This document shows positions 1 to 7,512 of a DNA stretch of 64,000 nt, in pieces. Below the pieces are notes generated by a model. That model saw only the letters and a list, made by a program, of their open reading frames with translations, did not search any database and was not told the origin of the DNA. This DNA comes from Streptomyces sparsogenes. Lineage in GTDB: Bacteria; Actinomycetota; Actinomycetes; Streptomycetales; Streptomycetaceae. Within the stretch, counting starts at the first letter, position 1; each line of letters opens with the position of its first letter. The position numbers were made by a program, and so were the translations under genes. The stretch lies in the NCBI RefSeq assembly GCF_001704635.1, contig NZ_MAXF01000084.1, positions 52,523 to 116,522 of the forward strand. Direction: 5' to 3'.

Positions 1-1100
1 GCTACGACTACTTCATGCTCAAGGAGATCGCCGAGCAGCCGAAGGCCGTCGCCGACACGCTGCTGGGGCGGATCGACGAGGCCGGCAGCCTCACCCTGGA
101 CGAGGTCCGGATCCCGGCGTCCGTGCTGCGCGAGGTCGACAAGGTCGTCATCGTGGCCTGCGGCACCGCCTACCACGCCGGGATGATCGCGAAGTACGCC
201 ATCGAGCACTGGACCCGGATCCCCTGCGAGACCGAGCTGGCCAGCGAGTTCCGCTACCGCGACCCGATCATGGACCCGCGGACGCTGGTGATCGCCATCT
301 CGCAGTCCGGCGAGACCATGGACACCCTGATGGCGCTGCGGCACGCGCGCGAGCAGGGCGCGAAGGTGCTCGCCATCTGCAACACCAACGGCTCCACGAT
401 CCCGCGCGAGTCGGACGCCGTGCTCTACACCCACGCCGGGCCCGAGGTCGCGGTCGCCTCCACCAAGGCGTTCCTCACCCAGCTGGTGGCCTGCTACCTG
501 GTGGCGCTCTACCTGGGGCAGGTGCGCGGCACCAAATGGGGCGACGAGATCCAGTCCGTGATCCGCGAGCTGTCCGAGATCGGCACCCAGGTGGAGCAGG
601 TCCTGGAGACGATGGAGCCGGTACGCGAGCTGGCGCGCACCCTGGCCGACAAGAACACCGTCCTGTTCCTGGGCCGCCACGTCGGCTACCCGGTGGCCCT
701 GGAGGGCGCGCTCAAGCTCAAGGAGCTGGCCTACATGCACGCCGAGGGCTTCGCGGCCGGCGAGCTCAAGCACGGGCCCATCGCGCTGATCGAGGAGGAC
801 CTGCCGGTCGTGGTGGTCGTGCCCTCGCCGCGCGGCCGCTCCGTCCTCCACGACAAGATCGTCTCCAACATCCAGGAAATCCGGGCGCGGGGTGCCCGCA
901 CCATCGTCATCGCCGAGCGCGGCGACACGACCGTGGCCCCGTACGCGGACCACCTGATCGAGATCCCCGCCACCCCGACCCTGCTGCAGCCCCTGGTCGC
1001 GACCGTGCCGCTGCAGGTCTTCGCCTGCGAGCTGGCCACGGCGCGCGGCAACGAGGTCGACCAGCCGCGCAACCTGGCCAAGTCGGTGACCGTGGAGTGA
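1..1100 (+). CDS. glmS: Glucosamine-6-phosphate synthase, C-terminal part (5' truncated by window)
   Basis: This enzyme makes glucosamine-6-phosphate from fructose-6-phosphate and glutamine, the first step toward UDP-GlcNAc and peptidoglycan. The reading frame is open from base 3 (YDYFMLKEI, a conserved GlmS stretch), so the N-terminal glutamine amidotransferase domain lies before the window. About 365 residues remain, against roughly 600-615 for the whole enzyme. They hold two SIS sugar-phosphate isomerase domains: the first has the CGTAYHAG and SQSGETMDT motifs, the second has the [20 protein letters not shown] stretch. The protein ends in the family-typical AKSVTVE. The stop is 4 bp from the start of acpS, so the two genes are probably cotranscribed. 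Family assignment is secure; the real start is not visible. Confidence 0.96.
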   Translation, partial: YDYFMLKEIAEQPKAVADTLLGRIDEAGSLTLDEVRIPASVLREVDKVVIVACGTAYHAGMIAKYAIEHWTRIPCETELASEFRYRDPIMDPRTLVIAISQSGETMDTLMALRHAREQGAKVLAICNTNGSTIPRESDAVLYTHAGPEVAVASTKAFLTQLVACYLVALYLGQVRGTKWGDEIQSVIRELSEIGTQVEQVLETMEPVRELARTLADKNTVLFLGRHVGYPVALEGALKLKELAYMHAEGFAAGELKHGPIALIEEDLPVVVVVPSPRGRSVLHDKIVSNIQEIRARGARTIVIAERGDTTVAPYADHLIEIPATPTLLQPLVATVPLQVFACELATARGNEVDQPRNLAKSVTVE

Positions 1101-1104
1101 CGAG

Positions 1105-1473
1105 GTGATCATCGGGGTCGGCATCGACGTGGCCGAGATCGACCGCTTCGACGACGCGCTGCGGCGCACGCCGGGGCTGGCGGACCGGCTGTTCGTCGAA
1201 CGCGAGCTGACCCTGCCGAGCGGCGAGCGGCGCGGGATCGCCTCGCTCGCCGCCCGCTTCGCGGCCAAGGAGGCGCTGGCCAAGGCGCTCGGCGCCCCGG
1301 GCGGGCTGCACTGGACCGACGCCGAGGTGCTGACGGAGTCCAGCGGGCAGCCGCGGCTCTCGGTGCGCGGCACGGTGGCGGCCCGGGCGGAGGAGCTGGG
1401 CGTACGGGCCTGGCACGTGTCCCTCAGCCATGACGCGGGGGTCGCGTCGGCGGTGGTGATCGCCGAGGGGTGA
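1105..1473 (+). CDS. acpS: Holo-[acyl-carrier-protein] synthase
   Basis: AcpS transfers the 4'-phosphopantetheine arm from CoA to a serine of apo-ACP, activating fatty-acid (and often polyketide) carrier proteins in the cytoplasm. The 122-residue length is normal for the trimeric AcpS class. The N-terminal [14 protein letters not shown] holds the Mg-binding Asp, and [13 protein letters not shown] holds the conserved Glu and Lys. The start is a GTG 4 bp after glmS, with weak Shine-Dalgarno pairing inside the end of glmS, which suggests translational coupling. In other Streptomyces this gene is normally followed by nnr. Here about 6 kb of accessory genes intervene. Confidence 0.95.
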   Translation: MIIGVGIDVAEIDRFDDALRRTPGLADRLFVERELTLPSGERRGIASLAARFAAKEALAKALGAPGGLHWTDAEVLTESSGQPRLSVRGTVAARAEELGVRAWHVSLSHDAGVASAVVIAEG

Positions 1474-1517
1474 GCTGCGCGGCTCGTAGGGGCGCGCCGG
1501 TGGCCCTACGACAGCCG

Positions 1518-1583
1518 GTGGGCTCTACGACAGCGTGCCTCGTGGTGCGTGGAGTCCGCCCGTGGGCTCTACGACAGCGTGCC
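1518..1583. repeat. 22-bp direct repeat at the 3' end of the beta-lactamase gene
   Basis: The 22-bp sequence beginning GTGGGCTCTACGACAGCGTG occurs at 1518-1539 and again at 1562-1583, with a degenerate third copy near 1501-1515. The second copy is the last codons and stop of the minus-strand beta-lactamase gene. The others lie just outside it, so the gene end appears to have been duplicated with a 44-bp period. No function is evident. Confidence 0.7.
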
Positions 1584-2498
1584 GGCCACCACGGACGCCG
1601 CCTTCGCGATCAGCCTGTCGTCGGGCTCGGCGTCCTTGGCGGTGCGGTGGGAGAGGATCGCCATCACGATGGGCGCCTTGTGCGGGGGCCAGACGACGGC
1701 GATGTCGTTACGGGCGCCGTAGTAGCTTCCGGTCCCGGTCTTGTCGCCGACCACCCAGCCCTTTGGCACCCCGGCCCTGATGACCGTGTCGCCGGTCTTG
1801 TTGGTCCGCAGCCATGTGGTGAGTCGCGCACGTTCGGCCTTGCCGAGGGCGTCCCCGAGCACGAAGGCGCGCAGGTCCTTCGCGAACGCCCGCGGCGTGG
1901 TGGTGTCCCGCGTCTCGCCGGGGACCCATCGGCTCAGATACGGCTCGGGGCGATCCATCCGGGTGACGTCATCGCCCATCTCCTCCAGCGCGGCGTCCAG
2001 GGCCTTGGGCCCGCCCAGCTCCTTGAGGATGAGGTTGGCGGCGGCGTTGTCGCTGTAGCGGATGGTGGCGTCGCACAGTTCGGCGAGGGTCATGCCGGTG
2101 TCGACGTGCTTCTCGGTGACGGGGGAGTTGGGGAGCAGCACGCTCCGGTCATACGTGATCTTCTTGTCCATCCCGCCGAGCGAGACCTTGTCCAGGAGGA
2201 CACCGCAGGCCAGGGCCTTGAACGTGGAGTTGTAGGCGAAGCGCTCGCCGTCGTTGTACGCCACCTCCCGCCCGGTGCCGGTGTCGATGGCGTAGACGCC
2301 CAGGCGCGCGCCGAACTCGCGCTCGAGCTTCTTGAAGTCGCCGACGTACGGCTTCGCGGTCGCACTCGGCTTCCCGGCCGCGCTCGGCTGCGCCGTCTCG
2401 GCGGCTGGGGAGCCGTCCTGGCCGCAGGCCGCGAGCGGGACGAGGGTGAGGGTGGTGAGCGCACCGCGAAGGGCGCGCCGGGCGCGGGTGTGCGGCAT
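1569..2498 (-). CDS. blaL: Class A beta-lactamase, exported lipoprotein
   Basis: A serine beta-lactamase of 309 residues that would hydrolyse penicillins outside the cell. The N-terminus [20 protein letters not shown] leads into PLAACGQ, which looks like a lipobox, so the protein is probably membrane-anchored at first. Catalytic motifs are in class A order: S-x-x-K in [11 protein letters not shown] in YSDNAAANL, the omega-loop Glu in [10 protein letters not shown], and KTG in [12 protein letters not shown]. The usual ExxLN of the omega loop reads EPYLS, so the residue at Ambler position 170 is Ser rather than Asn. I chose the ATG at 2498 because AGGAGG lies just upstream; an open frame extends much further but has no such support. 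The gene is divergent from a LysR gene and a blaB-like gene, the arrangement known from Streptomyces cacaoi. Confidence 0.92.
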   Translation of the reverse strand: MPHTRARRALRGALTTLTLVPLAACGQDGSPAAETAQPSAAGKPSATAKPYVGDFKKLEREFGARLGVYAIDTGTGREVAYNDGERFAYNSTFKALACGVLLDKVSLGGMDKKITYDRSVLLPNSPVTEKHVDTGMTLAELCDATIRYSDNAAANLILKELGGPKALDAALEEMGDDVTRMDRPEPYLSRWVPGETRDTTTPRAFAKDLRAFVLGDALGKAERARLTTWLRTNKTGDTVIRAGVPKGWVVGDKTGTGSYYGARNDIAVVWPPHKAPIVMAILSHRTAKDAEPDDRLIAKAASVVAGTLS

Positions 2499-2588
2499 GG
2501 TCAGGTCCTCCTGCGGGGGGTGTGGCTGTGACCGTGCCACTCTCTCCTCGCGCCACCCATGCGATCCAATACGCTTCTGACGACTTCC

Positions 2589-2603
2589 ATGTCGAAGTGA
2601 CAT
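2589..2603. promoter_or_regulatory. Probable LysR (BlaA) operator between the bla genes
   Basis: A perfect inverted repeat ATGTC-GAAGT-GACAT lies 16 bp before the blaA-like start codon and about 90 bp before the beta-lactamase start. It contains the T-N11-A signature of LysR-type operators (T2590 to A2602). In this divergent layout it could serve both promoters. The assignment to BlaA is inference from position and motif. Confidence 0.65.
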
Positions 2604-2618
2604 AAGGGGGCGGGCGTT

Positions 2619-3500
2619 GTGGATCTCGTGGGGGCGTGCCGCGCGTTCGTCAGCGTCAGTGAGCGCGGCAGCTTCACCGTCGGCGCGGCCGCCGCCCGGA
2701 TGTCCCAGCCGGTGGCCAGCCGCCGTATCGCGGCTCTGGAGGCACACGTCGGCGAGCCGCTGTTCGAGCGCACCTCGCGGCGTGCCGTCCTCACCCCCTT
2801 CGGCCGGGAGATGCTGCCGGCGGCCCGGCAGCTCGTCCTCGCCGCCGACGTACTGCTGCACGAGGCGGAGGCCGCCAAGCGCAAGCCGTGGCGGCTCGCC
2901 GTGCCCGGGATCTGCCCCACCGCCGACCTCGCCCGCCTCGTCGCCGACGCACGAGGACTCGGCGTCACCCTGGAACTCCGTGTCGGCCCGCCGCCACGGC
3001 GGCTGGAACTCATCCGCTCCCAACAGGTGCGCGCCGCGCTGCTCCCGGTGGCGCGGGACGAGGCGATGTGGACGGTGCCGCTCGGCCTGGCGGGTGCTCA
3101 GGACCCCGGCGTGAAGCGGGTCTACCTCGAGACGCTGCGGATGGGCCGGGCCGACCCCGAGCCGGCCCGCCGGGTCTGGATCCAGCCCGAAGACGACGCC
3201 CCGCACATCCGCGACCCCCTGACACGGCTGCGCGACGCCGTCGGCCTGCGGCCCGTACAGCTCGCCGTCGCGGACGACCTCACCACCGCCGCGGCGGATG
3301 TGCTGTGCTCCCGCGATCTGCTGCTGTGCTCACCCGCGCAGGCCCGGGAACTCGCCCTGAGCTGGCGCCCCATCGGCGAGATCGCGCTCACCCGCGGATA
3401 CGCCCTCACCGCCGCCGCGCCCGGCGATCCCCACCACCTCCAGGCGCGCCTGGGGGACGCGATCGCGCGCTGCCTCGGCGCGGAGGGGGCGCCCGCATGA
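2619..3500 (+). CDS. blaA: LysR-family activator of beta-lactamase (BlaA-like)
   Basis: A 293-residue LysR-type regulator. The N-terminal winged helix-turn-helix spans about residues 1-60 ([20 protein letters not shown], then [12 protein letters not shown]), followed by an effector-binding domain with a periplasmic-binding fold. It is divergent from the class A beta-lactamase and overlaps the following blaB-like gene by 4 bp (ATGA). That order matches S. cacaoi blaL/blaA/blaB, where BlaA is needed for induction by beta-lactams. The start is the GTG at 2619, preceded by GGGGGCGGG; the LysR domain begins at once, so no earlier start is needed. The T-N11-A palindrome upstream is its likely binding site. 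Confidence 0.85.
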   Translation: MDLVGACRAFVSVSERGSFTVGAAAARMSQPVASRRIAALEAHVGEPLFERTSRRAVLTPFGREMLPAARQLVLAADVLLHEAEAAKRKPWRLAVPGICPTADLARLVADARGLGVTLELRVGPPPRRLELIRSQQVRAALLPVARDEAMWTVPLGLAGAQDPGVKRVYLETLRMGRADPEPARRVWIQPEDDAPHIRDPLTRLRDAVGLRPVQLAVADDLTTAAADVLCSRDLLLCSPAQARELALSWRPIGEIALTRGYALTAAAPGDPHHLQARLGDAIARCLGAEGAPA

Positions 3501-4396
3501 CCGAGGCGCTGCTGCGCGACCTGCGCGGCCGACTGCGCGACGGCGGTCTGCGCGGCTACCTCCTCGTCCGGGACCTGCACACCGGCGAGGAGCTGGGCAT
3601 CGACCCGGATGTCCCCCTGCCCTCCGCTTCCCTCGTCAAGGTCCCGCTCGCCCTGGCGACGGCGGAGCGTATCCGGCGCGGCGAGCTGGACGGGGCCACG
3701 ATGCTCGACGTGCGGCCCGGCGGGATCACCACCCCGGGCCCCACCGGGCTGAGCCGATTCCGCCACCCCGCCCGGATCGCCGTCGACGACCTGCTCTATC
3801 TGAGCACCTGCGTGAGCGACAACTCGGCCGCCGACGCGCTGTTCGACCTCACCCCGCCCGCCCGGGTCGCCGGCCTCCTCCACGAGCTCGGCCTGCGCGG
3901 CCTCACCGTCCGGCACACCATGCGCGAACTGGGCGACACCCCCGCCGAACGCTTCGACGCCACCCAGGCGCACCTCGCCCACGCCCTCGCCATCGACGCC
4001 GGCACCAGTGGCCGCGGCCACCGCCTACCACAGCTCGACACCACCCGCGCCAACACCGGCAGCGCCCGCGCCTGGGTCGAACTGCTCCAGGCCCTGTGGA
4101 CCCCGTCGAAGATCCACCCGGACGTGGCCGCCCGCCTGCGCGGACTCATGTCCCAGAACGTGATCCGGCACCGCCTCGCCCCGGACTTCAGCTCCGACGC
4201 CACCACCTGGTCCTCCAAGACCGGCACCCTCCTCAACCTCCGCCACGAGATCGGCGTCGTCGAGCACTCCGACGGTCAGTCCTTCGCCATCGCCGCCCTC
4301 ACCGAGTCCCTCGTCCCCGCCGGCACCCAACCCGGCGCCGACGCCCTCATGTCCCAGGCCGCCCGGGCGCTGCGCGACCACCTCCGGCAGATGTGA
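3497..4396 (+). CDS. blaB: Serine penicillin-recognising-like protein, BlaB-type regulator
   Basis: A 299-residue protein of the class A beta-lactamase fold. It keeps S-x-x-K (PSASLVKVPLALA), SDN (CVSDNSAADAL) and KTG (SSKTGTLLNL) but has no signal peptide, so it should act in the cytoplasm. In S. cacaoi, BlaB is coupled to blaA and is required for beta-lactamase induction without acting as a beta-lactamase itself. The ATG overlaps the blaA stop by 4 bp, which fixes this start within a longer open frame. A housekeeping serine hydrolase is possible, but the operon position favours the regulatory role. I do not see a clear class A omega-loop ExxLN motif. Confidence 0.82.
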   Translation: MTEALLRDLRGRLRDGGLRGYLLVRDLHTGEELGIDPDVPLPSASLVKVPLALATAERIRRGELDGATMLDVRPGGITTPGPTGLSRFRHPARIAVDDLLYLSTCVSDNSAADALFDLTPPARVAGLLHELGLRGLTVRHTMRELGDTPAERFDATQAHLAHALAIDAGTSGRGHRLPQLDTTRANTGSARAWVELLQALWTPSKIHPDVAARLRGLMSQNVIRHRLAPDFSSDATTWSSKTGTLLNLRHEIGVVEHSDGQSFAIAALTESLVPAGTQPGADALMSQAARALRDHLRQM

Positions 4397-4403
4397 ACGC
4401 TGG

Positions 4404-4913
4404 TCAGTCCGGCGGGCCCGGCGTGCCCGGCGAGAGGGCGAGCAGCGCCGTTCCGTCGGTGATCGACACCAGCTTCACCTCCACGGTGGTGTGCGACCGG
4501 AAGCCGAAGGCCGAGCCGCCCCCTGGAGACAGGATTTGCTGCGCGCCCCCACCGTGCGGATAGTCGACGCGGTAGGTGAGGGTGTCCGAGCCGACCGCCA
4601 CCACGGTCATCTCGGGGTAGTAGAACTTCGTGGTGTCGAGCCGAATCGTCACGGGCTTCGACAACTTAAGCGTGCAGTATCCGTCGAAACAGTCCTTGGG
4701 GTTTGCCGTTGGGGGCGCGGAGGTGCGCGTGGTGGGGCTCGGGGAGGGGGTGCGCGCGGGGGTGCTCGTCCTGGAGGGCACGCTCTTGGACGGGCGGACG
4801 GACGACGGCGTGCCCGAGGCGCTCGGCCGCGCGGTGGGAGGGCTGTCCGCCGAGGAGCCGCAGCCGACCAGAAGCAGGAGAAGTGGCGTGACGGAGGCCA
4901 GAAGACGGCGCAT
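4404..4913 (-). CDS. Small Ser/Thr/Pro-rich lipoprotein, function unknown
   Basis: A 169-residue exported lipoprotein. The N-terminus MRRLLASVTPLLLLLVGCGS carries a lipobox (LVGC). A disordered Ser/Thr/Pro linker covers about residues 25-70, followed by a compact domain containing DCFDGYCTLKLSKPVTIRLD with two Cys that could form a disulphide. The ATG at 4913 has GAAGGA upstream; the longer open frame to 4976 would put charged residues before the signal and is rejected. It converges on blaB with a 7-bp gap. I do not recognise the C-terminal domain. Confidence 0.8.
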   Translation of the reverse strand: MRRLLASVTPLLLLLVGCGSSADSPPTARPSASGTPSSVRPSKSVPSRTSTPARTPSPSPTTRTSAPPTANPKDCFDGYCTLKLSKPVTIRLDTTKFYYPEMTVVAVGSDTLTYRVDYPHGGGAQQILSPGGGSAFGFRSHTTVEVKLVSITDGTALLALSPGTPGPPD

Positions 4914-5035
4914 GTCGTGTTCCTTCGGCTCATAGGCGGTCCAGACGGTTCTCCTGGACGCGCCAGGAAGGCCCACACCGTACGGTCGCCCGGCCGGGAC
5001 CCCTCCCGACGGCGGCCGGCCGATCCGTCAATCGG

Positions 5036-5353
5036 TCATAAGGCTTCGCCCGGGTCTTCGTCTTCGTTGCGGCCGGGCAGCCGCCTGCCTCTGCTCTCGG
5101 CCACCCGCAGCGCGTCGCACAGCGCCTCGCACAGCCGCTGCGCGAGGAAGCGCAGCTCTCCGGCGTTCGCCTTGCGGTCGTCCAGCAGGGCGTGGGCGTG
5201 GCCGAGGAGTTCCGTTCCCATGGACAGTTGCAGTGCCTCGATCTGGTCCGCCCGTCGGTTCAGGGGACTGTCGCCGCTGTCCGAGGAAAGGTAACAGGGC
5301 CTGCCCTCCGGATCAGACCAGGGCAGCAGGCGGAGACCGGTCATCGGGCGCAT
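5036..5353 (-). CDS. Conserved Streptomyces small protein next to XRE regulator
   Basis: A 105-residue cytoplasmic protein beginning MRPMTGLRLLPWSDPEGRPC, a start I recall from small Streptomyces proteins lying beside XRE-type regulator genes. The rest is mostly helical, with an acidic C-terminus. No enzymatic motif is visible. GGAGG stands 7 bases before the ATG at 5353. It is divergent from the XRE/TPR gene at 5652 and may be a partner of it, as DUF397 proteins are for WhiJ-type regulators; that is inference. Confidence 0.7.
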   Translation of the reverse strand: MRPMTGLRLLPWSDPEGRPCYLSSDSGDSPLNRRADQIEALQLSMGTELLGHAHALLDDRKANAGELRFLAQRLCEALCDALRVAESRGRRLPGRNEDEDPGEAL

Positions 5354-5451
5354 ACGGGGGCCTCCGTGACCCGGCGCCGACGGATCGCATGGGCGGCGGA
5401 AACCGTACTCACTCGTTCGAGGGCACGGGCCATAAGGTGGTTCATGTTCAT
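5341..5451 (-). CDS. Possible 36-residue protein overlapping the next gene
   Basis: An open frame of 36 codons, MNMNHLMARALERVSTVSAA and then an Arg-rich end, with GGGAG just upstream (better spaced for the second ATG at 5445). It ends at 5341 and overlaps the start of the 105-residue gene by 13 bp, the geometry of translational coupling. It is the only small frame in the divergent control region with a fair ribosome-binding site. It could equally be untranslated leader. Confidence 0.4.
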   Translation of the reverse strand: MNMNHLMARALERVSTVSAAHAIRRRRVTEAPVCAR

Positions 5452-5651
5452 CAGCTCCCATTAGCTGGTGGGCCACGCCCCCGGACGTCGCACAACGTCG
5501 CGGGGGTCTTGCACGCTGCCCATTAGTGCAGTGCCTCGTCGGGGGTGATGGGCCGTTCTCGGCCGGACGTTTAGGCGGACGTTTTCTCCTGACGGCGCGT
5601 CGGCCGTATCGCTACGCTGAGTGTGCGGTCGTTCGCGTGGGGAGAGGGTCG

Positions 5652-6938
5652 ATGGCGGACAGCGGTGTCAGCGGTGTCAGCAGGCTTGCGGGGCTGCGGA
5701 AGGCGGCGGGGTATACCCAGGTGACGTTTGCCGCCGCCTTTGCCCGCGAGGCCGCGCGGCTGGGCATCGACGCCTCGGTGAGCGTCCGCCAACTCCGGCG
5801 GTGGGAAGGCGAGTCCCCGCCGCCCTTGCCGCATCCGGGCCAGCAGGCAGTGCTGGAAGCGATGTTCGGACTTCCGCTTGCGGAGATGGGGTTCGACGTT
5901 CCTCCGCATCGGCGTTCGACGATCGAGAGGATCGGCGACGATGGGGAGGTGAAGCGTCGAGCGTTCGTTACGGGTTCGGGGGTTATCGCCGCCGCGACGG
6001 TGCTCCCCGAGCAGCACGGTCCGCGTGTCGGTGCCAGTGAGGTGGCGGCGTTACGCACCCGGCTCGTCGACCTCTATGCGGTGGATCACCGCTCCGGGGG
6101 CATTCCCGCCAAGGCGCGCGCCCAGCAGTTGGAGCAGGAGATCACGCAGGTGCTGAGCCGCAGCGTCTATACGAGCCGAGTGGGCCGTGACCTTCAGGCC
6201 ATGCTTTCCGAACTGCACAGCAACCAAGCCTGGTACGGCTATGACAGCGGGCCGCTCGGGCAGGCACGCACCGCCGCCGTGGAGGCATTGACAGCCGCCC
6301 AGCTCATTGATGACGGTCTCTTGCAGCTATCGGCGCTGGAAACGCTCGTGTTGATTGACATCAAAGCGGACCGGTTATGGGAAGCCGCGTCAGCGGTCGA
6401 GCATGCGTATGGCGTCGCCGGTAGAAACGGTGCGGGGCCGACCGTGCACCTCGTGATCGCTCTTCGTGAGGCCAACGTGGCCACGTATGCCGGGGACACC
6501 ACCGCCGCCTGTCGGGCACTCAGCCGCGCGCTCTCATACCAGGGCCGCGCCGACACGGACGTAGACGTGCCGGACTGGGCCCGGTTCGCCGGTCCGATCG
6601 AGATCGACTACGCAACAGCGGACATGTACGTGAGGGCAGGCGAACCTCGGCGCGCCGTGCCATTTCTGCGCGCCGCTGTCGATGGACTGGCCGGCGGCTA
6701 TGCCCGCAACACGGCCTGGTATCGGTCGAAGCTCGCATGCACGCTCCTTGACGCGGGGGAGGTGGAGGAGGCGTGCGCGGAGATGGGTGGTGTGCTGGAC
6801 GCCTATGGGGAGATCAAATCTGATCGCCTGACACATCGAGTGGACGCCTTCCGCGAGACCGTCACGGCCATCGACACGGCCGTGACGCGTGACATGTCCG
6901 TCCGCATCCGTGAGGCCACACAAGGAGGCTGCTCATGA
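5652..6938 (+). CDS. XRE-type regulator with C-terminal TPR-like domain; two TTA codons
   Basis: A 428-residue protein. An N-terminal helix-turn-helix covers roughly residues 1-80 (RLAGLRKAAGYTQVTFAAAF, with RQLRRWEGESPPPLPHPGQQ). A helical, TPR-like domain follows from about 170 (SELHSNQAWYGYDSGPLGQA, AALTAAQLIDDGLLQLSALE), as in many Streptomyces regulators that sense an unknown ligand. The ATG at 5652 has GGGGAGAGGG upstream. It overlaps the GNAT gene by 4 bp. Two rare TTA leucine codons (6051-6053 and 6375-6377) would make translation depend on bldA tRNA, so the protein may appear only late in growth. Base composition looks less GC-rich than its neighbours, in line with acquisition. Confidence 0.85.
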   Translation: MADSGVSGVSRLAGLRKAAGYTQVTFAAAFAREAARLGIDASVSVRQLRRWEGESPPPLPHPGQQAVLEAMFGLPLAEMGFDVPPHRRSTIERIGDDGEVKRRAFVTGSGVIAAATVLPEQHGPRVGASEVAALRTRLVDLYAVDHRSGGIPAKARAQQLEQEITQVLSRSVYTSRVGRDLQAMLSELHSNQAWYGYDSGPLGQARTAAVEALTAAQLIDDGLLQLSALETLVLIDIKADRLWEAASAVEHAYGVAGRNGAGPTVHLVIALREANVATYAGDTTAACRALSRALSYQGRADTDVDVPDWARFAGPIEIDYATADMYVRAGEPRRAVPFLRAAVDGLAGGYARNTAWYRSKLACTLLDAGEVEEACAEMGGVLDAYGEIKSDRLTHRVDAFRETVTAIDTAVTRDMSVRIREATQGGCS

Positions 6939-7501
6939 CCGTGTCAGAGGCGATCGCTGTCGAGCACATGGACGGCCCGGCTGCCGCAAAGGCCGAGGCG
7001 GAGTTCAGGCTCGTCTACGCGGAAGTCTTCGCGGAGGAGCCGTACGCGGAGACCCCTGAATCGGTCGAGGCGAACTTCCGGCGGTTCCGTTCCCAGGTCC
7101 GCAAGGCGACCTTCCGGGGCGCCCTCGCCCGTACGGCCGACGGCGAGCCCGTCGGCATCGCCTACGGCTACCCGCTCAGCCCGAGCACCGGCTGGTGGGA
7201 CCGGCTGATCACGCCGGTGAGCGAGGAGCTGCGCCGTGAGGACGGCCGCCGGACGTTCGGGCTGATGGAGCTGGCCGTACGCGCGCCCTGGCGCCGTCTG
7301 GGGGTGGCTCGGCGGCTGCATGAGGCCGTCCTGGACGGCACCACCGCCGAGCGCGTGCTGCTGAACGCACGGCCGGACGTGGAGGCCGCGCAGGCCGCGT
7401 ACCGGTCGTGGGGGTACCGCAAGGTGGGCGAGGCCCACCCGTGGGACGGCGCCGCCCTGCACGACGTGATGGTCCTCGATCTGGGGGCCGTGAGGGGGTA
7501 G
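6935..7501 (+). CDS. GNAT-family N-acetyltransferase
   Basis: A 188-residue GNAT fold protein. The acetyl-CoA-binding beta4/alpha3 region reads GLMELAVRAPWRRLGVARRL, with an R/Q-x-x-G-x-G/A-like turn, followed by LNARPDVEAAQAAYRSWGYR typical of the GNAT C-terminus. The substrate is unknown (amine, antibiotic or protein N-terminus). Its ATG overlaps the XRE gene stop by 4 bp, so the two are cotranslated. The acetyltransferase is therefore probably under the same bldA-dependent control. It converges on nnr with an 11-bp gap. Confidence 0.88.
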   Translation: MTVSEAIAVEHMDGPAAAKAEAEFRLVYAEVFAEEPYAETPESVEANFRRFRSQVRKATFRGALARTADGEPVGIAYGYPLSPSTGWWDRLITPVSEELRREDGRRTFGLMELAVRAPWRRLGVARRLHEAVLDGTTAERVLLNARPDVEAAQAAYRSWGYRKVGEAHPWDGAALHDVMVLDLGAVRG

Positions 7502-7512
7502 GCCCGCGGCGC

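Noticed and set aside
1470..2531. 353-codon plus-strand frame opposite the beta-lactamase
   Set aside because: Shadow of the beta-lactamase gene, whose catalytic motifs are all on the minus strand.
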